Assembly: GCA_018000995.1 (NCBI GenBank)
Contig: JAGNIU010000026.1
Coordinates: forward strand, 1-44,349
Origin: Bacteroidia bacterium
GTDB lineage: Bacteria; Bacteroidota; Bacteroidia; B-17B0; Aurantibacillaceae
DNA length: 44,349 nucleotides
Reading direction: 5' to 3'
Shown here: positions 18,954-27,297 of the stretch, one piece after another
How the letters are laid out: each line of letters starts with the position of its first letter
How positions within the stretch are numbered: position 1 is the first letter of the stretch
Notes under the pieces: model-generated
What the model was told of the DNA's origin: nothing
Seen by the model: the letters and a program-made list of their open reading frames with translations, nothing else
Database searches by the model: none
Position numbers and translations under genes: made by a program

Positions 18954-21818
18954 ATGAAAAAAAGCATCATTGCAACAATTGCACTAAGTCTTTTAGGCTT
19001 AACAACTTTAATGGCTCAACCTACACTAGTAGAGAAAGTAGTTGAACAACCGGGTAAAGTTGTAATTCCATATGAAAAATGGAAACTACCGAATGGTTTA
19101 ACCATCTTATTACAAGAAGACCATTCAGATCCAATAGTTCACACTTTAGTAACTTATAAGGTAGGTTCTGATCGTGAGACTATTGGGAAATCAGGTTTCG
19201 CTCACTTTTTTGAGCACATGATGTTTCAAGGTTCATTACACGTAGCCGATGAAGAGCATTTTAAAATGGTTAGTACTGCAGGTGGTAATATGAATGGTAA
19301 TACTACTCGTGATAGAACTGTTTATTTCGAAAACGTTCCTAGTAACTATTTAGAAATGTCGTTATGGTTAGAAGCTGACCGTATGGGGTTTTTATTAGAT
19401 TCATTAACTCAAAAGAAATTCGAAAACCAGCGTGATGCGGTAAAGAACGAAAAATCTCAGAATATAGAAAACGTACCTTATGCTATGGCATTTGTTGAGG
19501 AAATTGGAAAGGCTTTATATCCTGACAAACATCCTTACAGCTGGCCGGTTATTGGTTATGTTGATGATTTAAACAGAGCAACTGTTGAAGACGCAAAGAA
19601 TTTCTTTTTACGTTGGTATGGTCCAAACAACGCCATCTTAACTGTAGCCGGTGATTTTAATCCAACTGAATGTTTAGCTATGATTGATAAATATTTTGGC
19701 TCGATTAAACCTTGTCCGGAAGTAAAGAAAATGCGTGTACCACCGGTTATTATACCAACTGATAAATACACTGCATATAAAGACAGAACTTATTTCCCTT
19801 TAAACTTACGTGTTTATCCAACTGTAGCGCAATATCACCGTGATGAGCCCGCATTAGATTTATTAGGATTGATGATGGGAGCAGGTAATAACTCTATCTT
19901 CTATAAGAAATTTGTAAAAACAGAAATTGCTGCTGATGCAAGTGTAAATCACCGTTCAGAAGAATTATCAGGTGAATTCTCTATTCAAATTTTTGCTTAT
20001 CCGCCTGAAGATTTCAATTTGGAAAAGTTATTTACTGATTTAGATAATAAAGTAAAAGAAACTATTGATGAATTTGAAAAAACAGGAATTACTGACGAAG
20101 CATTAACCCGTGTTAAAGCAGATTTAGAATCAGGTTACTTAGGAATTTTAGATGGTGGTGTGCAAGGTAAAGCGGGTATTATTTCTGAATGGGAGCGTTT
20201 ATTAGGTAAAACCTTTACTGTTTCTGATGAAATTGACCGTTATGCTAAAGTAACTAAAGAAGATATTACACGTGTATTTTTAAAATACATTAAAGGTTCG
20301 GGTGCCGCTATTTTAAATACGTATCCAATCATGAATCAAAAAGATTCTGTAAAATCAACTAACCCTTATGCTAATGCTAATATTCCAACACCTGCTGAAT
20401 ATTCAGGTTTAAGCTACAATCCAAATCCTGATAAATTTAACCGTGCTCAACGTCCTGTTGCAGGTGCAGTAAAACCAATTAAAACGCCGGATTTCTTCCA
20501 GACTAAATTAAAAAATGGAATGCCGGTTATTGGAACAAAAACTACAGAGAGTCCAATTATCAGTATTGTAATTACTTTGGAAGGTGGAAGTTTAGTATTG
20601 ACACCTGATCAGTTAAAAAAATTAGGCGTTGCAGAATTAACAGCTAATATGATGAGTGAGGGTACTAAAAACTTTACTACTGAGCAGATTTCTGCAGAAG
20701 AAGAAAAGATAGGAAGCTCAATCAGTTTCTTCGCTAACAAAACACAAACATCCATTAATATCCGTACACAGAAAAAGAATTTAGATGCTACTTTAAAATT
20801 AGTTGAGGAGCGTTTATTAAATCCCGGTTTCCGTGCTGAAGATTTTAAATTAGCGAAAAAGCAATACAGAGAAAGTGTAAAAAACTCTGCAACAAGCGCA
20901 CAATCTATTGCACAAAAAGCATTTGCATTCGCTATGTACGGTAATTCAGTAATGGGATTAGAGCCAACAGTAAAAACAATCGACAACATCGAATTACAAG
21001 ATGTAAAAGATTATTATACTAATAATTATTCCGCTTCAGTGGCTAACCTAGTTGTTGTTGGAGACATTACAGAAGGTGAAATTTTACCTAAGTTGGAGTT
21101 CTTAAATAAATGGACTAACAAAGAAGTAAAAATGCAACCCATACCTGAGCCGGTGGCGAATACTGAACCACAGTTTTTCTTACAAAACAAAACTGCAGCA
21201 CCTTCTTCAGTATTAATTATGGGTTATCCTTCAATTAAGTTTGATGCAACTGGTGACTATTTTAAAAACCGTGTTGCTAACTTCGTATTTGGTGGTGCAT
21301 TTAACAGCCGCTTAAATTTGAACTTACGTGAAGATAAAGGTTACACTTATGGTATCCGTTCAGGTTTCCAAGGTGGAAAATACAATGGTTTATTTACCAT
21401 TAGCGCATCTGTAAAACGTCCTGCAACAGTTTTATCTTTATTTGAAGTAACTAAAGAATTTAGAAACTATCAGGAAAATGGTATTACGGATAAAGAATTA
21501 GAGTTTACTAAAAACTCTTTATTGAATGAAGAAGCTTTACGTTACGAAGCACCATTTCAAAAAGCAAGCTACCTTTCAACAATTGTAAAATACAATTTAC
21601 CGAAAGACTACACATCTCAACAAAACGATATTTTGAAAAAAATGACGAAAGAAGATGTAAACGCTCAAATTAAAAAGTATTTCGATTTAAATAAAATGAC
21701 AACGGTAATTGTTGGTGATAAAAATTATATCGAAGCAAAATTAGACGCTGCGTTAAAAGATGCAAAAACTAAAGAAGAATTAAAGAATGTTAAATTAAAG
21801 AAGATTTCGGTAGATTAA
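18954..21818 (+). CDS. M16 family zinc peptidase, two-domain, exported
   Basis: This 954-residue insulinase-family metalloprotease has a signal peptide ending near LMAQ (residues 1-21), so it acts in the periplasm or envelope. The inverted zinc motif HFFEH is at 84-88, and the distal Glu166 (NEKSQ) completes the site at the spacing expected for M16. The C-terminal half (from about 510) repeats the fold without HxxEH and carries the substrate-binding Arg/Tyr pair in NLREDKGYTYG. Family members degrade peptides and misfolded envelope proteins; the substrate here is unknown. Two exported TPR genes follow in the same direction. Confidence 0.95.
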   Translation: MKKSIIATIALSLLGLTTLMAQPTLVEKVVEQPGKVVIPYEKWKLPNGLTILLQEDHSDPIVHTLVTYKVGSDRETIGKSGFAHFFEHMMFQGSLHVADEEHFKMVSTAGGNMNGNTTRDRTVYFENVPSNYLEMSLWLEADRMGFLLDSLTQKKFENQRDAVKNEKSQNIENVPYAMAFVEEIGKALYPDKHPYSWPVIGYVDDLNRATVEDAKNFFLRWYGPNNAILTVAGDFNPTECLAMIDKYFGSIKPCPEVKKMRVPPVIIPTDKYTAYKDRTYFPLNLRVYPTVAQYHRDEPALDLLGLMMGAGNNSIFYKKFVKTEIAADASVNHRSEELSGEFSIQIFAYPPEDFNLEKLFTDLDNKVKETIDEFEKTGITDEALTRVKADLESGYLGILDGGVQGKAGIISEWERLLGKTFTVSDEIDRYAKVTKEDITRVFLKYIKGSGAAILNTYPIMNQKDSVKSTNPYANANIPTPAEYSGLSYNPNPDKFNRAQRPVAGAVKPIKTPDFFQTKLKNGMPVIGTKTTESPIISIVITLEGGSLVLTPDQLKKLGVAELTANMMSEGTKNFTTEQISAEEEKIGSSISFFANKTQTSINIRTQKKNLDATLKLVEERLLNPGFRAEDFKLAKKQYRESVKNSATSAQSIAQKAFAFAMYGNSVMGLEPTVKTIDNIELQDVKDYYTNNYSASVANLVVVGDITEGEILPKLEFLNKWTNKEVKMQPIPEPVANTEPQFFLQNKTAAPSSVLIMGYPSIKFDATGDYFKNRVANFVFGGAFNSRLNLNLREDKGYTYGIRSGFQGGKYNGLFTISASVKRPATVLSLFEVTKEFRNYQENGITDKELEFTKNSLLNEEALRYEAPFQKASYLSTIVKYNLPKDYTSQQNDILKKMTKEDVNAQIKKYFDLNKMTTVIVGDKNYIEAKLDAALKDAKTKEELKNVKLKKISVD

Positions 21819-21871
21819 TTATGCATTTGCATAGTATTTGAGTCTATATAATAAACCGAAAACAAAAATTT

Positions 21872-23026
21872 ATGAAAGCTTTTATAACCTTAACACTGGC
21901 ACTATCAACTACTTTTGTACTTGCACAAAGCAATCAGGTACTTAATTCAGTTAACTACTTAAAGAGTAAAGAATTTGATAAAGCTAAAGCTGCTACCGAT
22001 GCAGCAGCTGTACACGAAAGCACCAAAGGCAGCGCTAAAATGTGGCAATACCGTGGTGATGTGTACCGCGCCATTTATTCTGATACATCTGCAAAAGTAA
22101 GAGCGCTTGATAATGATGCCGAAGAAAAATCATTAGAAGCCTACATGAATTGCTTACAAATTGATTTAAAAGAAAATGCAAAGTCGCCCATTTATAAAGA
22201 CGCTGTAAAAGGCCCGATTGTAATGAGCGCTAATGCAACTAACAAAAAGGCCGGCTGGCTTGGACAAAGCAAACAGTTTGATAAGGCTTTAAAGTGTTAT
22301 GATTTAGTAGAAGGTGCTTTAATTTATGATTTCGATCAAGGTATGAAGCGTAATAACATTACCAAAGAAAAATTGCTTTATAACAGATACGATATGTATG
22401 CAAGAGCAGGAGATATCCCAAAAATGCAGGAGTTTGCCGATAAATTAATTGCTATCAATTACAAAGACCCGAAAATCTTCGTAAACATGTCGAGCATTAT
22501 GTTAGGCGCAAAAGATACTGTAAAGGCTTTAGCTTATGTAGAAAAAGGAAAAGCTTTGTTTGATGATAACATGGACTTAGTAAATATTGAGATTAATATT
22601 TATTTAGCTCAGAAAAAATCCGCTCAGTTAAAAGAAAAATTACAAGCCGCTATTGCAGCAAACGATAATGAAGTTTTGCATGCTATTTTAGCTAACATTT
22701 ATACTAAAACTAACGAATTAGATAAAGCCGAGGCAGAATACATGAAGGCTTTAGAAATTAAACCTGATTACGATGTTGCTAATTACAACTTAGGCGTAGT
22801 TTACTTTAATAAAGGTAATGAGTGGAGTAAGAAAGCGGGAGATTTACCGCCTAAAGAAGCAGCTAAAGCAAAAGAATATGATGCGAAATCTTTAGAAGAC
22901 TGGAAAAAAGCTGTTGTGTATTTAGAAAAATCTTACGAGGTGAGTCCTGATAAAGCCACTAAACAACGTTTACGTCAGCTTTTATTAAAATTAGGCGAGA
23001 CTGAAAAAGCTGATAAATATAAATAA
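21872..23026 (+). CDS. Exported tetratricopeptide repeat protein
   Basis: This 384-residue protein has a cleavable signal peptide (MKAFITLTLALSTTFVLAQ) and TPR units; the clearest is DKAEAEYMKALEIKPDYDV, followed by NLGVVYFNKGNEW. It is probably a periplasmic scaffold. It lies 53 bases after the M16 gene and 17 bases before a second TPR protein of similar design, so the two TPR genes are likely one operon. No catalytic motif is visible, and the partner is unknown. Confidence 0.85.
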   Translation: MKAFITLTLALSTTFVLAQSNQVLNSVNYLKSKEFDKAKAATDAAAVHESTKGSAKMWQYRGDVYRAIYSDTSAKVRALDNDAEEKSLEAYMNCLQIDLKENAKSPIYKDAVKGPIVMSANATNKKAGWLGQSKQFDKALKCYDLVEGALIYDFDQGMKRNNITKEKLLYNRYDMYARAGDIPKMQEFADKLIAINYKDPKIFVNMSSIMLGAKDTVKALAYVEKGKALFDDNMDLVNIEINIYLAQKKSAQLKEKLQAAIAANDNEVLHAILANIYTKTNELDKAEAEYMKALEIKPDYDVANYNLGVVYFNKGNEWSKKAGDLPPKEAAKAKEYDAKSLEDWKKAVVYLEKSYEVSPDKATKQRLRQLLLKLGETEKADKYK

Positions 23027-23043
23027 CCCTCAATATTGTAATT

Positions 23044-24372
23044 ATGCTTAAAAAAACAATTGCTTTTACCTTATTGATTTCATTAAGTACTTTAGGTGTT
23101 GCGCAAAAATCTAAGATTAATGCCGCCTGGAGGGGATTAACAGATTATCAATCTACCTTAAAGGAAAAACCTGATGTTTCTTATTTATTAAAGGCTAAAG
23201 AAAGTATTGATTTGGCTGTTGCTAATGAAGAGACAAAAAGCAATGCAAAAGCGCATATTTACAAAACACAGATTTATTACGAACTATTTAAATTCAATTT
23301 AAAAACAGAAGAAGAAAAAGCAGCTGCAAGTTCGGGCGATAAAAAACAACGTATGGAAGTGGCGTATAGTAATGTAAGCACTGCCGAATTTAAAGAAGCT
23401 ATTAAATCTATAGAGTTTGTTAAGACTAACGTAAAAGACCAAAGTGCTTTTCAAGAATTACTGACAACAGGTTTATCGATGATTGATGACTTGAATAATT
23501 TGGCTGTGGGTTCTTATAAAGCAAAAAAATACGATGACGCCTCAGATTATTTCGAGAACTCATTTAGTTTAAGCAGTATGTTGAATCAGGGCAAGAAGGA
23601 CACCGTTAGTTTATTCAATGCTTCTTTATCTGCACAAAAAGCAAAAAATTACGGCAAGGTTGTGAAAATTAACCAACGTATGGTAGATGAGAAGATGGCA
23701 AACGCCGGAACCTATCAATACTTGTATAACGCTAAATTAAATACACAGGATTCAGTTGGCGCCATTGCCACTTTACAAGAAGGGCGAAAATTATATCCTA
23801 ATGATGTAACACTTTTAAATTTAGAAACAGAATATTATATAAAATCCGGTAAGCAGGAAGAAACCATTAAGAATCTATTAGTAGCACTTGAAAAAGATCC
23901 GAATAACGCTGTATTGCATTTAATAGCTGCCAATACATTCGATGGAATGGCCAATCCAAAAACAAAAGGTGCGGATGGAAAAGATGTTGATGTAGACAAG
24001 CCTGCTAATTTTGCTGAGTTATTTGGAAAAGCAGAAGAACATTATAGAAAAACAGTAGAACTGAAACCAAGTAACACAGAATACAGTTTTAATGCTTTAT
24101 ACAATTTAGGCGCCTTGTATTATAATTACGGAACCTACATGTATAACAAAGAAATGAACGACGCTACAATAACCAAACTGGCAGCAAAGCAAAGGGAGAT
24201 TATGGCAAAATGTACCGAACAATATAAAAAAGCTATACCCGAATTTGAAGGGGCCTTAGGGTTTAAACCTGATGATAACTCAACATTACAATCTTTACGC
24301 AGATTGTATTTATTAGTAGGGGATGAGGCCAAAGCCGCTGACATTACCACTAAATTGAATAAAGGAAAATAA
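23044..24372 (+). CDS. Exported tetratricopeptide repeat protein
   Basis: This 442-residue protein has a signal peptide (MLKKTIAFTLLISLSTLGVAQ) followed by helical repeats; TPR-like features include NLLVALEKDPNNAVLHL, HYRKTVELKPSNTEY and the C-terminal FKPDDNSTLQSLRRLY. The end resembles that of its upstream neighbour (SLRRLYLLVGDEAKAA against RLRQLLLKLGETEKA), so the two may be ancient duplicates. It is the last gene of the group and is followed by a clear terminator. A periplasmic scaffold role is inferred. Confidence 0.83.
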   Translation: MLKKTIAFTLLISLSTLGVAQKSKINAAWRGLTDYQSTLKEKPDVSYLLKAKESIDLAVANEETKSNAKAHIYKTQIYYELFKFNLKTEEEKAAASSGDKKQRMEVAYSNVSTAEFKEAIKSIEFVKTNVKDQSAFQELLTTGLSMIDDLNNLAVGSYKAKKYDDASDYFENSFSLSSMLNQGKKDTVSLFNASLSAQKAKNYGKVVKINQRMVDEKMANAGTYQYLYNAKLNTQDSVGAIATLQEGRKLYPNDVTLLNLETEYYIKSGKQEETIKNLLVALEKDPNNAVLHLIAANTFDGMANPKTKGADGKDVDVDKPANFAELFGKAEEHYRKTVELKPSNTEYSFNALYNLGALYYNYGTYMYNKEMNDATITKLAAKQREIMAKCTEQYKKAIPEFEGALGFKPDDNSTLQSLRRLYLLVGDEAKAADITTKLNKGK

Positions 24373-24380
24373 TTTCAACC

Positions 24381-24410
24381 AAAAAGCTCCGAAAGGGGCT
24401 TTTTTTATTT
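24381..24410 (+). terminator. Intrinsic terminator after the TPR operon
   Basis: AAAAAGCTCC, a GAAA loop, then GGGGC and a long T-run form a short stem with a tetraloop, directly after the second TPR gene. Confidence 0.85.
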
Positions 24411-24437
24411 TCAAAAGAGTTAGTTCATTTTTTCCAT

Positions 24438-24445
24438 TACATTTG
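24438..24445 (+). promoter_or_regulatory. -7 box of the TPR histidine kinase gene
   Basis: TACATTTG is an exact match to TAnnTTTG, 21 bases before the kinase ATG and just after the upstream terminator. No convincing -33 TTG is seen. Confidence 0.5.
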
Positions 24446-24466
24446 ACAGAGCTTAGCTAAAACGTA

Positions 24467-26224
24467 ATGTTTAGAATTATAATCTATATTCTTGTTTTTG
24501 TTTTCCAACTTAATGGTCTGCTATATTCTCAAAAGGATATACAGACGCAATTAAAAAATATTGATGCCATAAGTAACGACAGTCTAGCTTTCGAAACACT
24601 TCAGACTGCCTTACAAAACAAATCCTTAACTATTAAGCAACAATTAAATTTTAAATTCAGAATTGTTTCCCGTGCTTATTATTTACGGAAATATTCTATA
24701 GCCATTGAAACTGCTAATGCCTGTGCGCCAATTGCTGCTAGAAATGGTTTAGATAGTTTGGAAGCTGTTTTTTACAAATTTATTGGCGTTACTAATTACT
24801 TAATGGACAGAAAAAGAGACGCGGTTCCATATTATGAAAAAGCTTTAAAAATTGCACATGAGAACGATTTGTGGGAATTGGAAGCTTCGTGCTACAATAA
24901 TATTGGAGGTACGCTTTGTGATGTGCAGGAATATATTAAAGCTGAACCCTATCTATTAAAGGCAATCAGCATTATGACGTTGAAAGGACAAGAAAATTCA
25001 CCTTTAACATTACGTTCTTATAGAGTTTTAGCAAGATTATTTCAGGAAAGTGGAAGAGAAGAAAAAGCTGAACCTTTATACCTTAAACTTATTGAAAAAG
25101 GGAAAGTACTCAAAGACACTGCTTTTATCTGTAATAACTTAATTTTTTATTCTGAACTCTTAGCAAAAAGAGGAGAAGTTGAAAAAGCAATAGAGATGAG
25201 TAAGCAGGTTTTAGCTTTCAGACGAAAACAAAAAGATTTACACGATTTAATAAATGCTTTAAATATTCATAAATATAATTTAGTAAAAGGCGGACAATAC
25301 AAGGAAGCTTATGATTTAGGAGATGAAGAAACTTATTTAATGAGGAATATTTTTAAAAAGGATCTCGAAAAAGAAATAAGTGAAGTAGAAGTAAAATATA
25401 AAACGGCTCAGATTCAACAAGAAAAAGAATTAGCAGAACTAAAAACAAAAAAGCAAAAACAGATTTATCTTTTTTCCTTTTTAGGAGTTTTCGTTTTAGC
25501 CGGTTCAGGATTTTATGTTTGGTCGCAGCGAAAAAAAGCAAAGCATTTAACTGAGTTGGCTGAAATAGAAAAATCACGTTTTAAAGATGTGATAGATGCT
25601 GAAGAAAAAGAACGTTCGCGCATTGCACAAGAACTACATGATGGTTTAGGTCAGTTACTATCAACAGCCAGATTAAATGTGGCGGGATTAGAAGATGCTG
25701 TTTCAGCAGAAGATAAAGCAGGGGTAGAGCGGTCTTTAAAAATTATTGATGATGCTTGTGTGGAAGTAAGAAGTATTTCGCACAACATGATGCCGAGTGC
25801 TTTAATTCGTTTAGGATTAATTCCTGCCATTAATGAACTGGTAAATAATGTAAACTTAGCTAAAGGCATAAAAATTGATTTCACTACTAATGTGGAAGAC
25901 TCCTTTGGTAAATCGCTCGACATAACTATTTACCGTGTAGTTCAGGAAATTTTAAATAATATGATTCGTCACGCCAAAGCCAATCATATTAATATGTCGA
26001 TTGAAAAGAGTGACGATAATTTAAAAATAACGATGCAGGATAATGGTATTGGTTTTAATCCTGAAGAATTAAAAAACAGTAAGGGAATAGGGTGGAAGAA
26101 TATTTTTTCGAGAGTTTCGATGTTAGATGGGGATATTAAATTAGAATCTGAATTACAAAAAGGAACCATTGTTTTTATAAATTTGAAACTTTCCCGAAGG
26201 GGTGCAAACGCAAAAAATGGATAA
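24467..26224 (+). CDS. TPR-containing sensor histidine kinase (HisKA_3 / NarL type)
   Basis: This 585-residue kinase has a signal segment (about 1-20), a periplasmic TPR region (about 60-290) and a coiled stretch (about 297-330). One transmembrane helix (about 333-353) leads to a cytoplasmic HisKA_3 dimerisation domain with phospho-acceptor His391 in QELHDGLGQ. The HATPase domain has EILNNMIRHA near 490 and DNGIGF near 527. This architecture is common in Bacteroidota and pairs with LuxR-type regulators. Its last eight bases overlap the response-regulator start, so the two are translationally linked. The signal is unknown; the TPR region probably binds a peptide or protein. Confidence 0.93.
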   Translation: MFRIIIYILVFVFQLNGLLYSQKDIQTQLKNIDAISNDSLAFETLQTALQNKSLTIKQQLNFKFRIVSRAYYLRKYSIAIETANACAPIAARNGLDSLEAVFYKFIGVTNYLMDRKRDAVPYYEKALKIAHENDLWELEASCYNNIGGTLCDVQEYIKAEPYLLKAISIMTLKGQENSPLTLRSYRVLARLFQESGREEKAEPLYLKLIEKGKVLKDTAFICNNLIFYSELLAKRGEVEKAIEMSKQVLAFRRKQKDLHDLINALNIHKYNLVKGGQYKEAYDLGDEETYLMRNIFKKDLEKEISEVEVKYKTAQIQQEKELAELKTKKQKQIYLFSFLGVFVLAGSGFYVWSQRKKAKHLTELAEIEKSRFKDVIDAEEKERSRIAQELHDGLGQLLSTARLNVAGLEDAVSAEDKAGVERSLKIIDDACVEVRSISHNMMPSALIRLGLIPAINELVNNVNLAKGIKIDFTTNVEDSFGKSLDITIYRVVQEILNNMIRHAKANHINMSIEKSDDNLKITMQDNGIGFNPEELKNSKGIGWKNIFSRVSMLDGDIKLESELQKGTIVFINLKLSRRGANAKNG

Positions 26225-26861
26225 GGAAATAAAAATAGTTATTGCCGACGATCACCAAATGTTTATTGATGGTGTGAAATCACTTTTATCAAAAGAGAAA
26301 AAGCTAAACTTTGTACATGAAGCGGCCAATGCAGAAGATGCTTTATCTTTTATCAGAAAAAATGAGATAGATTTATTAATCACCGACATCAGCATGCCCG
26401 GCATGAGTGGTACTGAGCTCACCAAAAAAATAAAACAGGAGTTTCCTCAAATAAAAGTTTTGGTATTAAGTATGTTCAACGATCCCGCGATTGTAAATGA
26501 AATATTACAATCGGAAGCAGAAGGTTATATATTAAAGAACACAGGGAAACAGGAATTACTCACCGCCATTTCAAAAATAATGGATGATGGTACATACTAC
26601 AGCAATGAAGTAATGAACATCATGCTAAAACAAAATCGTAAAAAATTAACTGAAACCAATACCAAAGAACAACTCACCGAACGCGAAACCGAAATTCTAA
26701 AATTGGTTTGCGAAGAATATACCACCGCCGGAATAGCAGAAAAATTATTTATTAGTCCACGCACCGTTGATACCCACCGCAAAAACATTCTCGAGAAAAC
26801 GCAATCTAAAACCATTGTAGGCTTAATTAAATACGCTTTCGAAAACAATATTATCGGTTAA
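26217..26861 (+). CDS. NarL/FixJ family response regulator
   Basis: This 214-residue protein has a receiver domain (about 4-120) with Asp11-Asp12, phospho-acceptor Asp57 in LLITDISMPG and a Lys near 108 in YILKNT, followed by a LuxR-type helix-turn-helix (LTERETEILKL to RTVDTHRKNI). The ATG at 26217 is chosen; an in-frame GTG at 26202 would add five residues inside the kinase gene. It overlaps the kinase stop by eight bases and is its obvious partner. A TAC-rich 16-bp motif starts three bases after its stop and is repeated before the downstream propeller gene, so it may regulate these genes. Confidence 0.95.
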   Translation: MDKEIKIVIADDHQMFIDGVKSLLSKEKKLNFVHEAANAEDALSFIRKNEIDLLITDISMPGMSGTELTKKIKQEFPQIKVLVLSMFNDPAIVNEILQSEAEGYILKNTGKQELLTAISKIMDDGTYYSNEVMNIMLKQNRKKLTETNTKEQLTERETEILKLVCEEYTTAGIAEKLFISPRTVDTHRKNILEKTQSKTIVGLIKYAFENNIIG

Positions 26862-26863
26862 AA

Positions 26864-26879
26864 TACCTAGTACTACTGA
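26864..26879 (+). promoter_or_regulatory. 16-bp TAC motif, copy 1 (before orphan HTH gene)
   Basis: TACCTAGTACTACTGA. It shares 13 consecutive bases (TACCTAGTACTAC) with copy 2. It ends 22 bases before TAGTTTTA (26902-26909), a near match to the -7 consensus, and 46 bases before the orphan HTH start. It is a candidate activator site. Confidence 0.5.
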
Positions 26880-26925
26880 TATAAAAGAGTATTGGTTTAT
26901 ATAGTTTTACAGCAAAACAAAAGCT

Positions 26926-27156
26926 GTGAAAACTCCCTTAACAGAGCGTGAAATAGAAATATTAAAATTAGTTCTTGAAGAATTCTCTTCTGAGGCCATA
27001 GCTTCACAATTAAATTTAAGCATCCGCACCATTGAAACCCACCGCAAAAACATCATGCGAAAAACAGGGTGCAAGTCGTTAATTGGTGTATTTAAACTAG
27101 CTGTAAAAGCAGGTTTAGTTGAAGGATTTCACTACAAATCCGTTACCGGCAAATAA
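26926..27156 (+). CDS. Orphan LuxR-type helix-turn-helix protein
   Basis: This 76-residue protein is almost only a LuxR/GerE DNA-binding domain (LTEREIEILKL, then IASQLNLSIRTIETHRKNI) with no receiver. It closely resembles the C-terminal domain of the regulator just upstream, so it is probably a partial duplicate. GTG at 26926 is the only usable start: the frame is closed by a TAG at 26902 and contains no earlier ATG. Without a receiver it could act constitutively, compete for the same sites, or dimerise with the full-length regulator. TAC motifs lie both before and after it. Confidence 0.8.
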   Translation: MKTPLTEREIEILKLVLEEFSSEAIASQLNLSIRTIETHRKNIMRKTGCKSLIGVFKLAVKAGLVEGFHYKSVTGK

Positions 27157-27162
27157 ATCATA

Positions 27163-27201
27163 TACCTAGTACTACGTAGATAATATACGTATTACTACGG
27201 A
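27163..27201 (+). promoter_or_regulatory. Direct repeat of the TAC motif (copies 2 and 3)
   Basis: TACCTAGTACTACGTA (27163-27178) and TACGTATTACTACGGA (27186-27201) are repeated with a 23-base offset, about two helical turns. The second copy abuts the -33 TTG of the downstream promoter, as class II activator sites do. Each copy can be read as two adjacent heptamers starting with TAC, similar to sites of NarL-family regulators. Confidence 0.6.
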
Positions 27202-27232
27202 TTGTGGTCCTTCTTTTAATAGCAGACATTTG
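27202..27232 (+). promoter_or_regulatory. Promoter of the first seven-blade propeller gene
   Basis: TTG at 27202-27204 and GACATTTG at 27225-27232 (five of six consensus -7 bases) are separated by 20 bases, which fits a Bacteroidota promoter. The leader also holds a small hairpin, AATGC-GAA-GCATT (27256-27268). Confidence 0.5.
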
Positions 27233-27297
27233 ATAGCATAAATCTTAAATTATGAAATGCGAAGCATTCTTGAATTCATTAACTAAAAAATAAAATC

